Source: Tetragonia tetragonoides
Taxonomy: Eukaryota; Streptophyta; Magnoliopsida; Caryophyllales; Aizoaceae
Direction of reading: 5' to 3'
Length of the DNA: 64,000 bases
Assembly: GCA_038025085.1 (NCBI GenBank)
Contig: CM076146.1
Location: forward strand, 17,396,001 to 17,460,000
The translations under genes and the position numbers were made by a program. Shown piece after piece: positions 43,127-55,834 of the stretch. The notes beneath the pieces were generated by a model. That model was not told where the DNA came from. It did no database searches and saw only the letters and a list, made by a program, of their open reading frames with translations. The number at the start of each line of letters is the position of its first letter. Position 1 is the first letter of the stretch.

Positions 43127-43835
43127 AGGAACCCGATTCTCTCTCTAAGGATTAGGATTATATGAGAACTACCACTTATATAAAAACTGTTAGAACCATT
43201 ACTGGCCATTGGATTACAAGATCGCAGTGCTGAGATTAATCACCAAAAAAAGTGTGGGGAAACACGCGTTTTAACTGCTCAAAAGTCCAACCAGCTTTTC
43301 ACCCTTCTTTCTCTCTCCTCCGTGTAATTCCACGTGCCCCTTATTGCAGGCTCCTTAATTCCCCAATTTCTTTCTCTCTCTTCCCCTTGGTTGTCCAACC
43401 CACGTCTCCAATCTCCCTGTTCTTAATTTGCATATTTAAGTCCTCTCTCTCCTCAATTTTGTAATGCAATTTGACTTTTTTATAGAAAAATTAAAACATC
43501 TTTGATGGAATTGTAAACAACAAAGATACTTTGACATCAAATGGATGATGTTACAGAGCATCATCACTTATTTGTGGCAGGGAGGAGAGAGAATGGGGGA
43601 GGGGAGCGTTTGACCAGCGGTGGCTACCGTTGTAGTCGCCGGCCGGAAGCGACCATGATGGTGGGCGGGAGGTGGTGGTGTGGCGGTGGTGCGGCGATGA
43701 CAGGAGAGGTGGCGTTGGATGAGAGAGACAGAGTGGGAGGGGTGACTAGTGACCGATGGTTGGGGGTGGGTGGAGGAGAGAGAGTGCGAGGGGAAAAAAA
43801 TGATTTAATCTCAACTATTAATTAATTCTATAAAC
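43127..43835. other. No gene seen; GC-rich GGTGG stretch
   Basis: 43250-43450 is CT-rich and leader-like. 43541-43825 has an open frame made of GGTGG/GAGAG low-complexity sequence that I do not consider coding. The combination could again be a captured leader fragment. Confidence 0.35.
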
Positions 43836-43837
43836 TA

Positions 43838-43985
43838 CAAAAGTTAACCCTATTATAAGCAAGAGTTAACCCTGTCATATGTACAAGTTAACCCTGTTAT
43901 AGGTACAAGTTAATCCTGTTATAAGTTTAAAAGTTAACCCTGACATGTACAAAAGTTAACCCAATTATATATATAAATTAACCAA
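43838..43985. repeat. Minisatellite 'AGTTAACCCTGTTATA', about six copies
   Basis: 'AGTTAACCCT' or close variants recur every 24-31 bp, with 'GTTATA', 'GTCATA' or 'GACATG' and then 'GTACAA' between them. It ends about 65 bp before the presumed left end of the Helitron at 44050. Confidence 0.85.
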
Positions 43986-44107
43986 TGTGAGAATGAGTTC
44001 TCATGGTTCTCATACAAACAAGGGTTCTCATGGAACCCTCCTCTCTCTCTCTCTATATATATATATTAAAGAAGCTGCCAGAGAGACAAAATAGATTAGC
44101 CATGTAT

Positions 44108-45590
44108 CAATTTTTTATGAATTTGGCCACGTGTCAATTTCTCATGAGTTTGGCTATATGTCATTTAAAAAAAAAACAGAATTTTGAAAAAAAAACAAAC
44201 AAACACAGTGATAAAAAAAAGTGATAAGAAATAAAGTAGTTCCATAAAAATAGAACACTAACTAATGATTCCATAAAAATAGAACACCTAACTAATGTTT
44301 AAATATACTCAAAAAAAAAAAAAAAAAAATGCTAACGTTTCAAAAAAAAAAAAAAATGTTAGGCCTTATACGAGAGACATTCACTATGTTCCTAAAAAAA
44401 TGGGTGAAGTTAGGAAGGGTTTGACCCCAACCATGTTCATTTCAAGTCATAAAACCCCATTCACCTCTCCAGTCTCAAACAAAGTGAATTAGGGGTAGTA
44501 AAAAATCGGAAGTTGGGTAAGCCGTTCCAGAAATAACGTTCCTTGTCGAAAAAATCTTCGTCACCGATCAATTCCAAATTCCAGCAATAAGTTCAAGTTT
44601 TCTTCAATTTTTGTCAAGTATTCTTATCTTAATATGTAAACACCCACAACTGAAATTTGTAATTTTAGGAAGAAGAGAGAAAATAAGGCCTTCACATGGG
44701 TGGATGCCAATCAAGTAGTTTGACAGAGAAATTGCTACTACGTCCTACAAGGTACTTTTTCTCCATCAAAATTTGATTCTATTTTTGTTTTCTTCTTTTT
44801 TTTTTATTTTTTTTTTTTTGGCTTTCACATGCTCTGTTTTTATATAGTGTCAATTTTTTATGAATTTGGCCATGTGTCAGTTTCTCATGAGTTTGGTCAT
44901 ATGTCATTTAAAAAAAAACAGAATTTTGAAAAAAAAAAAAAAAAAAAACAAACACAGTGATAAAAAAAAAAGTAATAAGAAATAAATGGTTCCATAAAAA
45001 TAAAACACTAACTAATGGTTCCATAAAAATAGAACACCTAACTAATGTTTAAATATACTCAAAAAAAATGATAACGTTTCAAAAAAAAAAAAAAAAAAAA
45101 AAAAGTTAGGCCTTATACGAGAGACATTCACTATGTTCCTAAAAAAATGGGTGAAGTTAGGAAGGGTTTGACCCCAACCATGTTCATTTCAAGTTATAAA
45201 ACCCCATTTACCCCTCAAGTCTCAAACAAAGTGAATTAGGGGTACTAAAAAATCGGAAGTTGGGTAAGCCGTTCCAGAAATAACGTTCCTGGCCGAAAAA
45301 ATCTTGGTCACCGATCAATTCCAAATTCCAGCAGTAAGTTCAAGTTTCTTTCAATTTTTTTCAAGTATTCTTATCTTAATATGTAAACACCCACAAACTG
45401 AAATTTGTAACTTTAGGAAGAAGAAGAGAGAAAATAAGGCCTTGACATGGGTGGATGCCAATCAAGTAGTTTGACAAAGAAATTGCTACTACGTCCTACA
45501 AGGTACTTTTTCTCCATCAAAATCTGATTCTATTTTTGTTTTCTTCTTTTTTTTTTTCTGGCTTTCACATGCTCTGTTTTTATATAGTGG
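44108..45590. repeat. Tandem duplication, about 743-bp unit, two copies, inside the Helitron
   Basis: 'CAATTTTTTATGAATTTGGC' starts at 44108 and again at 44851, and the copies run in parallel to about 44850 and 45590. Shared blocks include 'GTTAGGAAGGGTTTGACCCC', 'AATCGGAAGTTGGGTAAGCC' and 'GGGTGGATGCCAATCAAGTA'. The copies are nearly identical apart from A-run lengths and scattered substitutions. Each contains 'TTTAGGAAGAAG', which looks like a splice acceptor and exon start, so the duplicated unit may be a captured gene piece. Confidence 0.85.
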
Positions 45591-45599
45591 CAAAATTTC

Positions 45600-47100
45600 T
45601 TGAAGCTATGTCCGGTACAGGTGTATTAATAAATGCAAAGTCAAAAGATATGTCACCTATTGTTCTGGAGAATTGCCTCAACTGAGTCATCATTGTTAAG
45701 TTTCAGGATTCATGGCTCTCTAAGGTACATTTTAGTTGGAATTTTATTGGAGATTTTACCTTACACCTAAGTAGTTTTCTTTATCTAATAATTTATGAGA
45801 GTTATTGGATTGTTTTAGATCTATTTTTATGAAGTTGTAGCGGCAATGCAGGTTATGCTCATCTCTCTTCAAAATAATCAGAGTAAAAAGTGGAGTGGTA
45901 ATGGTCAGATGAACTTCTTATCTGGGCGAGCTACATACTTCTATATCAGGGTTGTTGAGTCACAATTGTGTTAGAAACAGTGCATGCTGTAATAATAAAT
46001 AATTGTGACCTTATGGACTAATCTCATCGTTGAGTGTTTCTTTCTTACCAGAAGAATGCTGCGGATACAATTTGGGAGATCGACTTCTATGGCTTTTTTT
46101 ATTGAAAGGGACAGACAATCAATCATAAATTGGGCTGAATATTGGTCTCATGAGTCATAATGGAGTCTCCTTTGGCACACATATCGTAGTATTGGACTAT
46201 TTGCTTTGGCAAGGGACCGATGATATATAGTGTTGTAACCTGTAATGTAACATCACGAGTATTTTTCTGATTATAGTTTTTGTACATTTCAAGCTTAGTG
46301 ATAATCTACTCCATTACATGCATTTTATTCTTCACCGGGAAATAGAACATCTTTTAAAGCTTATTTAGTAATTCTGAAAGAAACGATTCTGGCCATTATA
46401 GCTAACAGTTGGTTACAAGAAAGTTGCTTTGAAAATCCCGAGTAAAATGAGATCCAGGTATCTTTGGCCTATGGTTGATATCATATTGTTCTCTTGGTTT
46501 ACAATTATCTTTAATTTCTTCATAGAGTAAAAAGCTGTAGCATCTCAGAGTAAAACTCTTCCTTTCCAAATTGAATGAGCATTTGGTTCTGTTCTTCTGG
46601 GTTTATTTAATGTGTTATGCATAATGAACATAGTGAGGATATAGGATTCTCTTTTGCTGCAATATTGGCAAATTTCAAAAAATTGGTGCCATGAGGGATA
46701 AGGCATGCCAGGAGGGCCATTTCTCCCAAAATTCAGACTCGCTATATTTTTGTTGTCAAGCAAGTAGGGCGAATTTGGGAGTAAAAATTTGGCTTCACAT
46801 TCCGGCTTCAGGGTATGAAGTTGGATGTCAATGCCAGAAAACATGGAGACTGGGAACATGGGTAGGCACCAGTGGTTCGAGATGCTGAATTGGACACGTG
46901 GCTATTGGTTTTTCACTAGTGTACTGAAATCTTCCAGGAAAAATGAAAGAAGCTAAATGATGCTCTTTGGTGTGAATATAGTTTGGGGAGGCTGGCTATA
47001 GGACAATTGTTGTTAAAGATGAATGCTACACTTCGACCACAAAGCTCAAGGGATACGTATACTTGCTGATTCATGGTGAACTGCACGTTTGTCTGGTCGT
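45600..47100 (+). other. Helitron interior with possible captured exons
   Basis: Short protein-like stretches can be read, such as 'KWSGNGQMNFLSGRATYFYI' (near 45890) and 'ERDRQSIINWAEYW' (near 46110), in different frames and separated by stops. I cannot name a parent gene. Fragments of host genes are common in non-autonomous Helitrons. Confidence 0.35.
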
Positions 47101-47668
47101 TGAAGAAATGAAGAATGAGAAAGAAAATTGTGTTTTCTTTTGTTTAGGCTACAGTATGGTATTAAGGATTGTGTTTTATTTTGTTAGGCTATTGTATGTA
47201 TTCGGGGCAAAAGAGAAAAATACTTGATTTTTTTTTTTCCTTTTCACAATGCTGAGTCATTAAGCAGTGAAAAATCATTTACTGAATATAGAGATTTTTT
47301 CAAATATCATTAGAGTTTTTGAACCTTATTTATATGGTCAATAAATGCTAACTCTCAAACTAACATTCTGATTAAGGGGTGAGTAAAACAGAGCCAACCA
47401 GAACATAATGTAATATAATGTGGGTTTTTGAAAATATGTTTTACTCATGAATTCTTGCACTTTGGTTTATGGGATTGATTACAAAGTGTTTCATCGGGGT
47501 TTGACTTTAGATTTTTGCAAAGGAGGTGCAACGTTTGCATAAGGGTTTTTCCCTTCAAGTTTTTTTGATCGAACAAGTGAGAAAATTATGTATACTGATG
47601 GCAGTTTACACTTACATTTTAAGAATGAATTTTGTAATATCTGTGCACCGCACGGGTCAAAACACTAG

Positions 47669-49726
47669 TATATATATAAAGTTGGATCATGATAGCTACT
47701 GCATTGACACGTGTCAGGCCACATCGTCATGTTCAGTCATTATATAAAAAGTCAATGCTAAGTCATCAATTTAATGAAATCAAATTAGGATACATAAATT
47801 ATTTTATCTAATTAAATTAGGATACATGAACATTAATTTCATAAATATGATACATGAACTTAAAATAAAACTAAAAATTAGGTACATCACATTTAATTAT
47901 TTGGATACATGAACATTAATTCCATAAATATGGTACATGGACTTAAAATAAATAATACTTAAACTAAGTACAACGAATTTGATTAGTAAGGAAAAATTGT
48001 CATTAACAATTATCGCATAAAGACTACAAAGCTAACAGATAAAATCTACATATCGGTAAATATAGACATTTAAATTTTCTATGTGATCCTCCATGAAATG
48101 GAGAAATATTGTAGATTTTTTTTATACTTAGTAGTCCATTTTATTAAATGGATAATAAAAGTAGCAGAAATTCAAACACCCATTGAGTCGTAACTCATAC
48201 ATTCATGGGAGCCGTAACTCATGCACCCATAGAATCCAAGCAAAAGGTACGACCAGAGACATAAATACCAAAGAAATATAGTAGATTATTAGAATATTAA
48301 AGTAAGGTACATGTAACTATAAGGTAGCTGTAATCATAACTATTTTTATCAATAATATTTTTTAATTAAACAGGACATTATTTAAGTTGTCCATGTGGAT
48401 CCAAACAACCGCTGCATAAGGCATGAAATAAAACATAAATAATTTTACGTATAATACAATGTAAATCAAGAGGGACATGCAAGAACCATTACTAATGGAC
48501 ATTGATTATGAGAGGGTATAAAGTTATGGAATGCAAAAGCATATGGAGGTTGTAATATAACGATTGATAGAGCCTGTAAAAATGGTAGTTATAAACCCGT
48601 CACTTAGCTATTTCTTGAAATTGTTTTTACAGTATGAGATTTATTTATTATCCATTCGGATCCAATCAATCGAGCATGTCATGGAAGGTACTCTAAAACA
48701 CACACACAACTTTGATTTTGCATTACTTATTAGATATGAAGCCCGTGCGTTGCACAGATTAATTGTTAATATTTTATTATAAATAATACACTTAAATAAT
48801 ATTAGTAAATATGATATTGAGGATCGAATTAGGTTGGCAATTTCACTTCTCTAGTTTGGATTCGTGTTGGACATGACGATAATCTTGTGCATTTCAAGTT
48901 TTTTAGTGAAAAGTTTACATTCAATATTTTCAGTCAAATTCATATATGAACCAATTGAAAAATATTAAAAAAAAAATTGTCACAATCTCTTTGTTTTTCT
49001 TATATTTTTGTCATTTTTGTTTTTTTAAACTTAAAGTAATTTTTTTCTTTAACATGATGCTCTATGGACTATGAGACTTTGTTAAAACTCTAAAAATATA
49101 GGTCAAGCTCTTTTATCACCTTGAATTTTAATTATTTGTGAACTTTACATATTCGTTTATGTTGCGATATGCTTCAGACCGGAGACTAATAAGTAGCTCT
49201 TCATATTTTAAAATAATTTGTCAAAATGACATAAATTATATGTTATTTTGTAAATTAGTTTTATACTTGTATATAATATTTAGTAGAATTAGCGGTGTAT
49301 ACTAAGTTAATCTGAATCGTTCATTTCCAACATGCACTGCATCTCATTTTGTATTTTATTTTTTCTCATATTTTGTGTCCATTATATATGTCAATTTGTT
49401 CCGTTATCTTTCGTGTCATTTCATTTTATTCGGTTCCGTTTTGTTTTACACCATTTCGTTGAAGAACAGGACCTTAGGTTTGTTCTTTTCACCTGAAAAA
49501 CTATAAAATATACCTGATATTACAGCTTAATAACACCAGTCTCCTTAATTTTATCTTTTAATTATAACTTATTCTTTTCAACTGATATTATATCTTAATT
49601 ATATTTTTGTTATTTATATAGCTTAGTAGCTTGCATAGGTGACACTTTTAATTCTAATCTTAGATGATTTGATAAGGCGGTTATACAAGTCCGATGTGGT
49701 CACATAATATCTCCTTTATATATATA
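47669..49726 (+). mobile_element. Helitron-derived remnants between two better-defined Helitrons
   Basis: 47669 starts with a TA tract and 'AAAGTTGGATCATGATAGCT', a Helitron-like left end directly abutting the previous CTAG end. Near 48738 'GCCCGTGCGTTGCACAG' forms the 3' hairpin, but a clear CTAG end is missing. 49300-49476 looks like the end of a separate MITE ('GAAGAACAGGACC' then TTA), directly followed by 'GGTTTGTTCTTTTCACCTG', similar to the Tourist-like ends at 61494. No genes are seen. Confidence 0.4.
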
Positions 49727-52700
49727 GTAGGTGTATGTTCGTGCGTTACACGGTTCGTGGTCAATTTAACGTGTAAATTTATCATATCAGTTGAAAATCA
49801 TAAGTATAACTATCACTTGTGAACAATTATTTTGTAATGTATGATTAAGCGCATTAATATAATCATTCTAATATATATATATAGGCTTATTTTGCATTAT
49901 ATGGGGCACATTAAACAATTCTAACACTTATCACCAATTTCAATTATTTGTTTTTTAAATTTTTACCATACAAACTCAAAATACCTTTTAAATGAACATA
50001 ACATTTCTTTTTTTTTAGTATTCATTGGTTGTAGTCCCTAGTAGATGTTGTGTTGGTGGTGGTGTAGTGTGATTCTACATTTTCACAAGAAGAAGATTTT
50101 GTTTCCTAGTTTTTTTTTTTTCCAATGGTAGCCTATGTCATTTCATCTATCATTAAAATTGAACATATTTTATTAGTAAAATTGACAATTTCCCATTGAA
50201 AATTAACAAAACTGAATATATAGCTAGCTTATCTTTCTTGTTATTTTCACTTAACATTAAGATTTTGGTTTAGAATGGGAGATAGTAGCATAATGTTGTC
50301 GTGAAATTTTTTTTTTCTCTATTCTTTTTTAATGCAACTTTTTTTCCCCATGAATGTGTTAGGTTAATTATTATAAAGAATATGACCATGGCAATATAAT
50401 TTTCTATTATAAAAAATATCGTGTCTATATTTTTGTCTTATGTTTTCTAATTGAAATTTAACTTTAAAAAATATATATTTTATTATATGATTTTATATGC
50501 TTGCTTAGGTGGTGCGTCCCTAAGTGACTTGGTTAGGTGACGTAACCCAATGCTGTCATTGAAAAAATTTATTGACGCTACCTATACTCTTATAAAATAT
50601 CAATACGTAAGATATAAGACAAATGAGTCTTATTTTAAAGTGTATTTCGCATTATTTTCATTGGTGTAAGTCGTTGTTTGAGTTTTTGAAGCATAACATA
50701 AAAGTTATACACCTCTTAATGTCTCAAATAATTTACTGCCATTCTTTTGGGCTTATCTCAAAAATTAACTCATTAGATCCCTCTAAAAAAATCTCATTAG
50801 CATAGATAAACGGAAATTTTTTAAAAAACGTGGCAAGTAAAGGAATCATGATAGTTAATCACAAATGCAAATTGACATCAAGTGATTGATCGAAATATGG
50901 TTGCATATTCTATATCACTGTCCTCGATCTCAACTTATTAAACATCCAAGCTTATATATACTTTGTTCGCTAATGTAGTAGATAAGTAAACTTTTACTAA
51001 TAAATTATTTTTATATATGCAGGTTTTTGGATTTTAGAAGAAGGATTTAAATAATGAGGCACACACTAAAATGTATATTAGATCTCATGTTTAATACTCC
51101 CTCTCTAACTATGTGTAAACCATTGTTCTACCAGTTCATGCATGAATAACATAAAGATCATCCAATTTTGACTAATGGATGACTAATGATTTTATAATTT
51201 TGCAAAGAAGATGGAGAATGCATAGTTTTTTCCCTTACGTGATTTTTGTATTAGCTTCTTTATTTGGAGGCTATTTTTATTTATTTTTTGGTTTTTTAGA
51301 TTGAAAGGAATGCTAATTTGTTTATTTTATTCACCTATGACTCTCAAATATTATGTCAATCTTCATCATTTTATTATGTGTAAGTTATGCATGGCTAATC
51401 AAATAGAATGCAACAAACTTATATGAAGTATTAACTGAGTTTAGTCATATTCAGTCCAAATTAATTAGGTAGTTTAGTTAATGTGGGCATTTTTCACTAA
51501 AACGAATTTATTACAAACGATGTTAAAGATTTTCAACCTATTCTTTGTCCAATATTGAAAATGTTTGAATAAATTTATAATGATTAAATATCAAACAAAA
51601 ACAATCAATTCAATTCCAATCAAATAAGTTTACTTCAGGTCAGAAAAAATATATGTCGTGTACCTTAAATGTATCAAATATTAAAAGAGGAGATCAAATA
51701 TAATTGTTGTTCAAGCAAGTCTTGTATGAGACCAACTTATAAAAAATTAGGGTCACTTTTAGAAATGTAGGGGGTCACTTATGTTGAAAAGTGACCCTTG
51801 TCTCACCAAAATTTACAAAAGACCGTTTTATAGAAGTTTTAATTTTGTTGTAAAAGTATAGGGTATTTTACAAAGAGCATAATTTTAATCTGTGATAAGA
51901 AGTCTATGCCTATATACTGTGTACCACAACTTATTGGTAGATGTCATCATGATCTCCTTAGCACTCCTGATAATTAAAAAGCAACCAATCATGTGTTTTT
52001 CGCGTCGCCAATGGTTTAAGCAGTCACACACTCACACTGTGTGTGGAATCAACAAACCCAGAATTATTTCTCCCTCAAATATACACACATTGGCAAGCAA
52101 CATCATAAAACGTGGGAAGTTATAATCTTTAATGATGAACACAGCCAAAAGAACAAAAAAACACAGATACTCGAAAGAATTAAAATGAGAAAAAGTTTTA
52201 TTTAAAAAAAAAAAAAAAAAAACAAAAAAACAAAAAAACAAAAAAACCCACCTTAAAATATGGCTGAATATTCTATATATATCACTTGCTCAAGGATGTA
52301 CAGAGCACATATTGTATAATGCATGAGCAATAAGTGGGAGTACTGTTAATTGTTAAGTTTTAAATTTAGTAGACACCAAAAGATCTCCATCTTTTTTACT
52401 TCGTATTAGCTGCCATTTTTCAGACAATTAAAAAGGATCTCTGAGCTGACATAGCTCCAAATAACTCGTTTAAGTGTACACATTCTATGTTGTCATAAAA
52501 TGCCTCTAAATATTATGATTATGATTGATTGACGCTCTATATGCTCCTGTAAGATGTCAATGCATAAGATATATGACAAAATGGGTCTTGTTTTAAAATG
52601 TGTTTCACGCTCTTTTCATTGGTGTAAGATATTTGAATTTTTGAAACATAAAACAAAAGTAATACCGCTCTTGATATTTCATTATCTTTAATGATTTACT

Positions 52701-52823
52701 GCCATAACTCTAATATTCTCTCTTTCCTAAATATTTATGATTTATTATTGTTATGTTTTTTTTAAAAATATTCGCTTAGGTGGACGGGTCCAATGCTGTA
52801 AGAAAATGCCTCTAATATATAGA
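49727..52823 (-). mobile_element. Minus-strand Helitron, about 3.1 kb, with mutated CTAC end
   Basis: On the minus strand it starts TCTATATATTAGAGGC at 52823 (preceded by A), which matches the start of the Helitron at 59590. The other end has 'CCGTGTAACGCACG', then 'ACATACACCTAC' at 49727 (CTAC in place of CTAG), followed by T. Internal sequence near 50505-50780 repeats the pattern near 52550-52720 ('CATTGGTGTAAG' and neighbours), suggesting a partial internal copy. No Rep/helicase was found. Confidence 0.55.
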
Positions 52824-53836
52824 TATTATGATTGTTTACTATATATTTTGTATATTCATAAATCATTAATCTCTAACTAAAAATTAAATGAAGTAGAAAT
52901 AATCTAAAACAAAATTTCTAGTGATAAACTACAAGCTCGTGCATTGCACACGTGTCAATCCACATAAACGTCACATTGGTTGCCAAGTTATTTGGGTCCA
53001 AATATTAAATACGACATTTATTGACTTTTAAATGCTTATATAATAATGCTTTAAGTTCAATGAATACTCTCATTAAGTGTCGTTTTGGAAAAAAAAAAAA
53101 ATTAATGATAAACTACAAGCATGTGCATCGCAAGGGACAACTACTGCATCGACACGTGACATTCACATTGGTTGCCATGTCATTTGGGTCAAAACATTAA
53201 ATGCAACATAAACTAGATACAACGAATTTAATAATGGAAAGTAGTCACACAAGTAATAAATGCATCAAGAATTTAAATCTAACGGGTCAATTCACATATT
53301 ATGCATCTCAATCTTCCAAGTGATTCCATACCCTAACAAAAATATATGATTCTTGGAGATGGAGCAATATGGAAAACTGGTAAAATAATGTGAATAATGT
53401 AGGTTTAAACTCTATTTTTTCAATAAATTTCTTTAAGTATAAAAAAAAATAAGAAATTAATTTATCTACATGTATCGAAACAACCGTTGCCGTAACACAT
53501 TACATGACACATAAGTAATTTTACATTAAAAAAATATAATCCAAAGAGAGATAAGAATTATTGTGAATTTATCATTTAACTATTTTTTTGAATAGTTTTT
53601 AAAGGATGAAAAAATATAAAATTAACGTTTCCATTTAAATCTAAACAATTGTTATTGGCATGTTACATAAGTAACTTTACACTACACATAGCACAACTTT
53701 GGTTTTTACGGGTAACACCATATTAGTTATTATAAACCGTATTGATAAATCATTACCCTATTTTCTTGATAGCATTCAAAATATTTTTTTCTAATAATAA
53801 ACTATAAGTCCGTGCATCGCACAGGGCATACACCTA

Positions 53837-53837
<1 letters not shown>
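52824..53837 (+). mobile_element. Helitron remnants ending in CTAG at 53837
   Basis: The right end is 'GTCCGTGCATCGCAC', 'AGGGCATACACCTAG', then T. Two further internal copies of a similar hairpin lie near 52935 ('GCTCGTGCATTGCAC') and 53115 ('GCATGTGCATCGCA'). Both are followed by 'CACATTGGTTGCCA.GT' stretches, so older Helitron ends seem to be stacked here. A clean left end was not found. Confidence 0.5.
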
Positions 53838-53879
<42 letters not shown>

Positions 53880-54822
53880 TGAATGATGTTACTTGCTACA
53901 ATGACATGTAGGACTTGCCAAGTAAGCAAATTGCCATGAATCCTAATGTATTAAATGAATAAATAAGAGAATTTTACAATTCATGAATTTATTAACATCC
54001 CAATCCATATTATCCCTATTCGTAAAAATAAAAATTAAAAAAATAATTTATTCCAAACCGAACGAAGAAGTGCCAAAACGAAAAAAGTAAAAAATGACTT
54101 TGCAATCTTCATTACATTGATGAGTTCGGCAATTGGGCAATTCCTAGAAATGTCATTTTGGGCCTTTAGAGTTTTTATTTTTGTTTTTTTTTTTGTGTAC
54201 GAATGCATGCATGCTTTAACAATAGAGCTCACTATATTCAAGTCAAAGTGTAAATCCTTCCTCTTTCAAGTCTTGCATTATTTTTTTTACGGCAATATAT
54301 AAAGTAGATATGTTAAGTGTATTAGCTAACAATGACAAGTATACATGGTTGTCAGCTTAATCAAACTTAATTTCAATGCGTCCATTTAATACTTAGATTA
54401 TGTTTTATTTGGACCGGAAATTGGAGTAAACTGCAGCAAAAAGTAGTAATAATGGTGATCTTTTAGATCGGATATTGGAGTAAACTGCAACAAAAAGTAA
54501 TAATCGTGGTGGTATTTTGGCCACTGAATATTGGACACTAGAGACTAGGGTAAATTGCAACAAAAATAATAAACAAGTTTGGCTATACAAACCAGGTTTA
54601 TACTCTGATTAACAATGACTAAGAAATATTGTATATTTTGGTACTCTACCCTAGAATCGATGTTATGTTGTAGGTTTGTGCCATATTAGGGAAGAGGTTC
54701 ATAGAGAAGAGGATTTTGTATCCAGAAGTGACATATACGAAAAATATCTTGGAAATGTACGAATGAAACCATTTTATTTAATATTAACATACAAACCGTG
54801 CATCGCACGGGAATGTAACTAG
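53838..54822 (+). mobile_element. Short Helitron, about 1 kb, ending inside the TRIM LTR
   Basis: It begins with a TA tract and 'AAGTGAATGATGTTACTTGC', and ends with the hairpin 'CCGTGCATCGCACGG', 'GAATGTAACTAG' at 54822, then T. The T is the first base of the remaining TRIM LTR, and the preceding LTR base would be A, so the right edge fits Helitron insertion between A and T. The left edge abuts another CTAG end. Contents are AT-rich without genes. A tandem-like 'ACTGCA.CAAAAA.TA' word occurs twice near 54430 and 54485. Confidence 0.55.
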
Positions 54823-55829
54823 TTGCTTCTTATTATTGAACTGGGGAGACCCCATATTTGTAGACAACAATAACTTATTCTCCAAGCACAATTAATATCC
54901 TGAATATACTAGTTTCCTAAATACATTAAATCACTAGTATAATATCCTAAACATTTAATATCATATATATAGTCTCCTAGATATATAAGGAAAATATATT
55001 CATCTAATATATTTTCCATATTTGATATCTATCTCTAACACCCTCCCGCAATCGTAGCGGCATGATCATTACGAACGCTACGATTGGAACAATATAATAT
55101 GTAGTATCCTTGCCTTCGGTGAATTCTCTATCTGCACGTCGAGTCTTCACAATTCATTAATCGGTGAGTACTCGATCTGCACGCCGAGTCTTCACAAGTC
55201 ATTAGTCGGTGAATCTTCGATCCGTCCGTCAAATCTTCACATATCATCAAGTAGGGAGAAGTCAACTTCTTGTCGCTACCTCCAGTACTTTCATCGGCGC
55301 CATCCATGGTCGTCAATCATATTCATTATCGTTATTAAGGTGATCTTGTTTATCACATGAATACATTTTTTCAACTACTGCTGCCAAACGGGCAATAGCT
55401 CCGTCATCATCATAAATAGTCATCATTCAAGGATCTCTTGATCCATCAAAAGAAAAGTGAAAAAAAAAGGTAGGTTTAATTTTGAGTTTCAATGAGGTTT
55501 GTCCGGTGGCGGATAATCCGTCCGCCACCGGCATAGCGGAAGCTTTGTATTTTAGGTCTTCAGGATCGAATAAGCTCTGATACCATGACAAAATATAACA
55601 GGCTCGTAATATTGCTTCTTATTATTGAACTGAGGAGACCCCATATTTATTGACAACAATAACTTATTCTCCAAGCACAACTAATATTCTAAATATACTA
55701 GTTTCCTAAATACATTAGATCACTAGTATAATATCCTAAACATATAATATCATATATATAGTCTCCTACATATATATGGAAAATATATTCATCCAATATA
55801 TTTTCCATATCTGATATCTATCTCTAACA
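54823..55829 (-). mobile_element. TRIM (miniature LTR retrotransposon), minus strand, one LTR split
   Basis: The intact 5' LTR is 55829-55586 (244 bp, TG...CA). It is followed by a primer-binding site TGGTATCAGAGC (55585-55574), which matches initiator tRNA-Met. The internal region is about 530 bp and ends in the purine tract GCGGGAGGG. The 3' LTR begins TGTTAG at 55040 and runs to 54823, where a Helitron interrupts it. Its last 27 bases lie at 39602-39628. The LTRs are clearly alike, with scattered differences (my rough estimate is over 90 percent identity). No gag-pol is present, which fits a TRIM of about 1 kb. The right flank shows the TCTTG duplication. Confidence 0.85.
55116..55250 (-). 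repeat. 45-bp repeat, three copies, in the TRIM interior
   Basis: 'TCGGTGA' starts units at 55116, 55161 and 55206, each with 'GTCTTCACA' and 'TCATTA' or 'TCATCA' in the same places. Because 45 is a multiple of three, the minus-strand frame encodes a repeating peptide of the type 'HRLMTCEDSACRSST'. Whether it is translated is unknown. Confidence 0.85.
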
Positions 55830-55834
55830 TCTTG

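Larger units (their letters stand above)
44050..47668 (+). mobile_element. Non-autonomous Helitron, about 3.6 kb
   Basis: The left end starts TCTATATATATATATTAAAG, like the TC-starting ends of the other Helitrons in this window. The right end has the short hairpin 'GTGCACCGCAC' followed by 'GGGTCAAAACACTAG' with the CTAG end at 47665-47668 and T after it. This is the Helitron 3' signature (hairpin then CTRR). No Rep/helicase frame is present. The interior holds a 743-bp tandem duplication and leader/exon-like pieces. The left end is approximate because of the CT/TA tract. Confidence 0.6.

Noticed and set aside
43541..43825. Open frame of 94 codons
   Set aside because: It consists of GGTGG/GAGAG low-complexity sequence without a domain.
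46545..46888. Overlapping frames of 104 (minus) and 65 (plus) codons inside the Helitron
   Set aside because: Neither has a recognisable domain, and the surrounding sequence is broken by stops in all frames.
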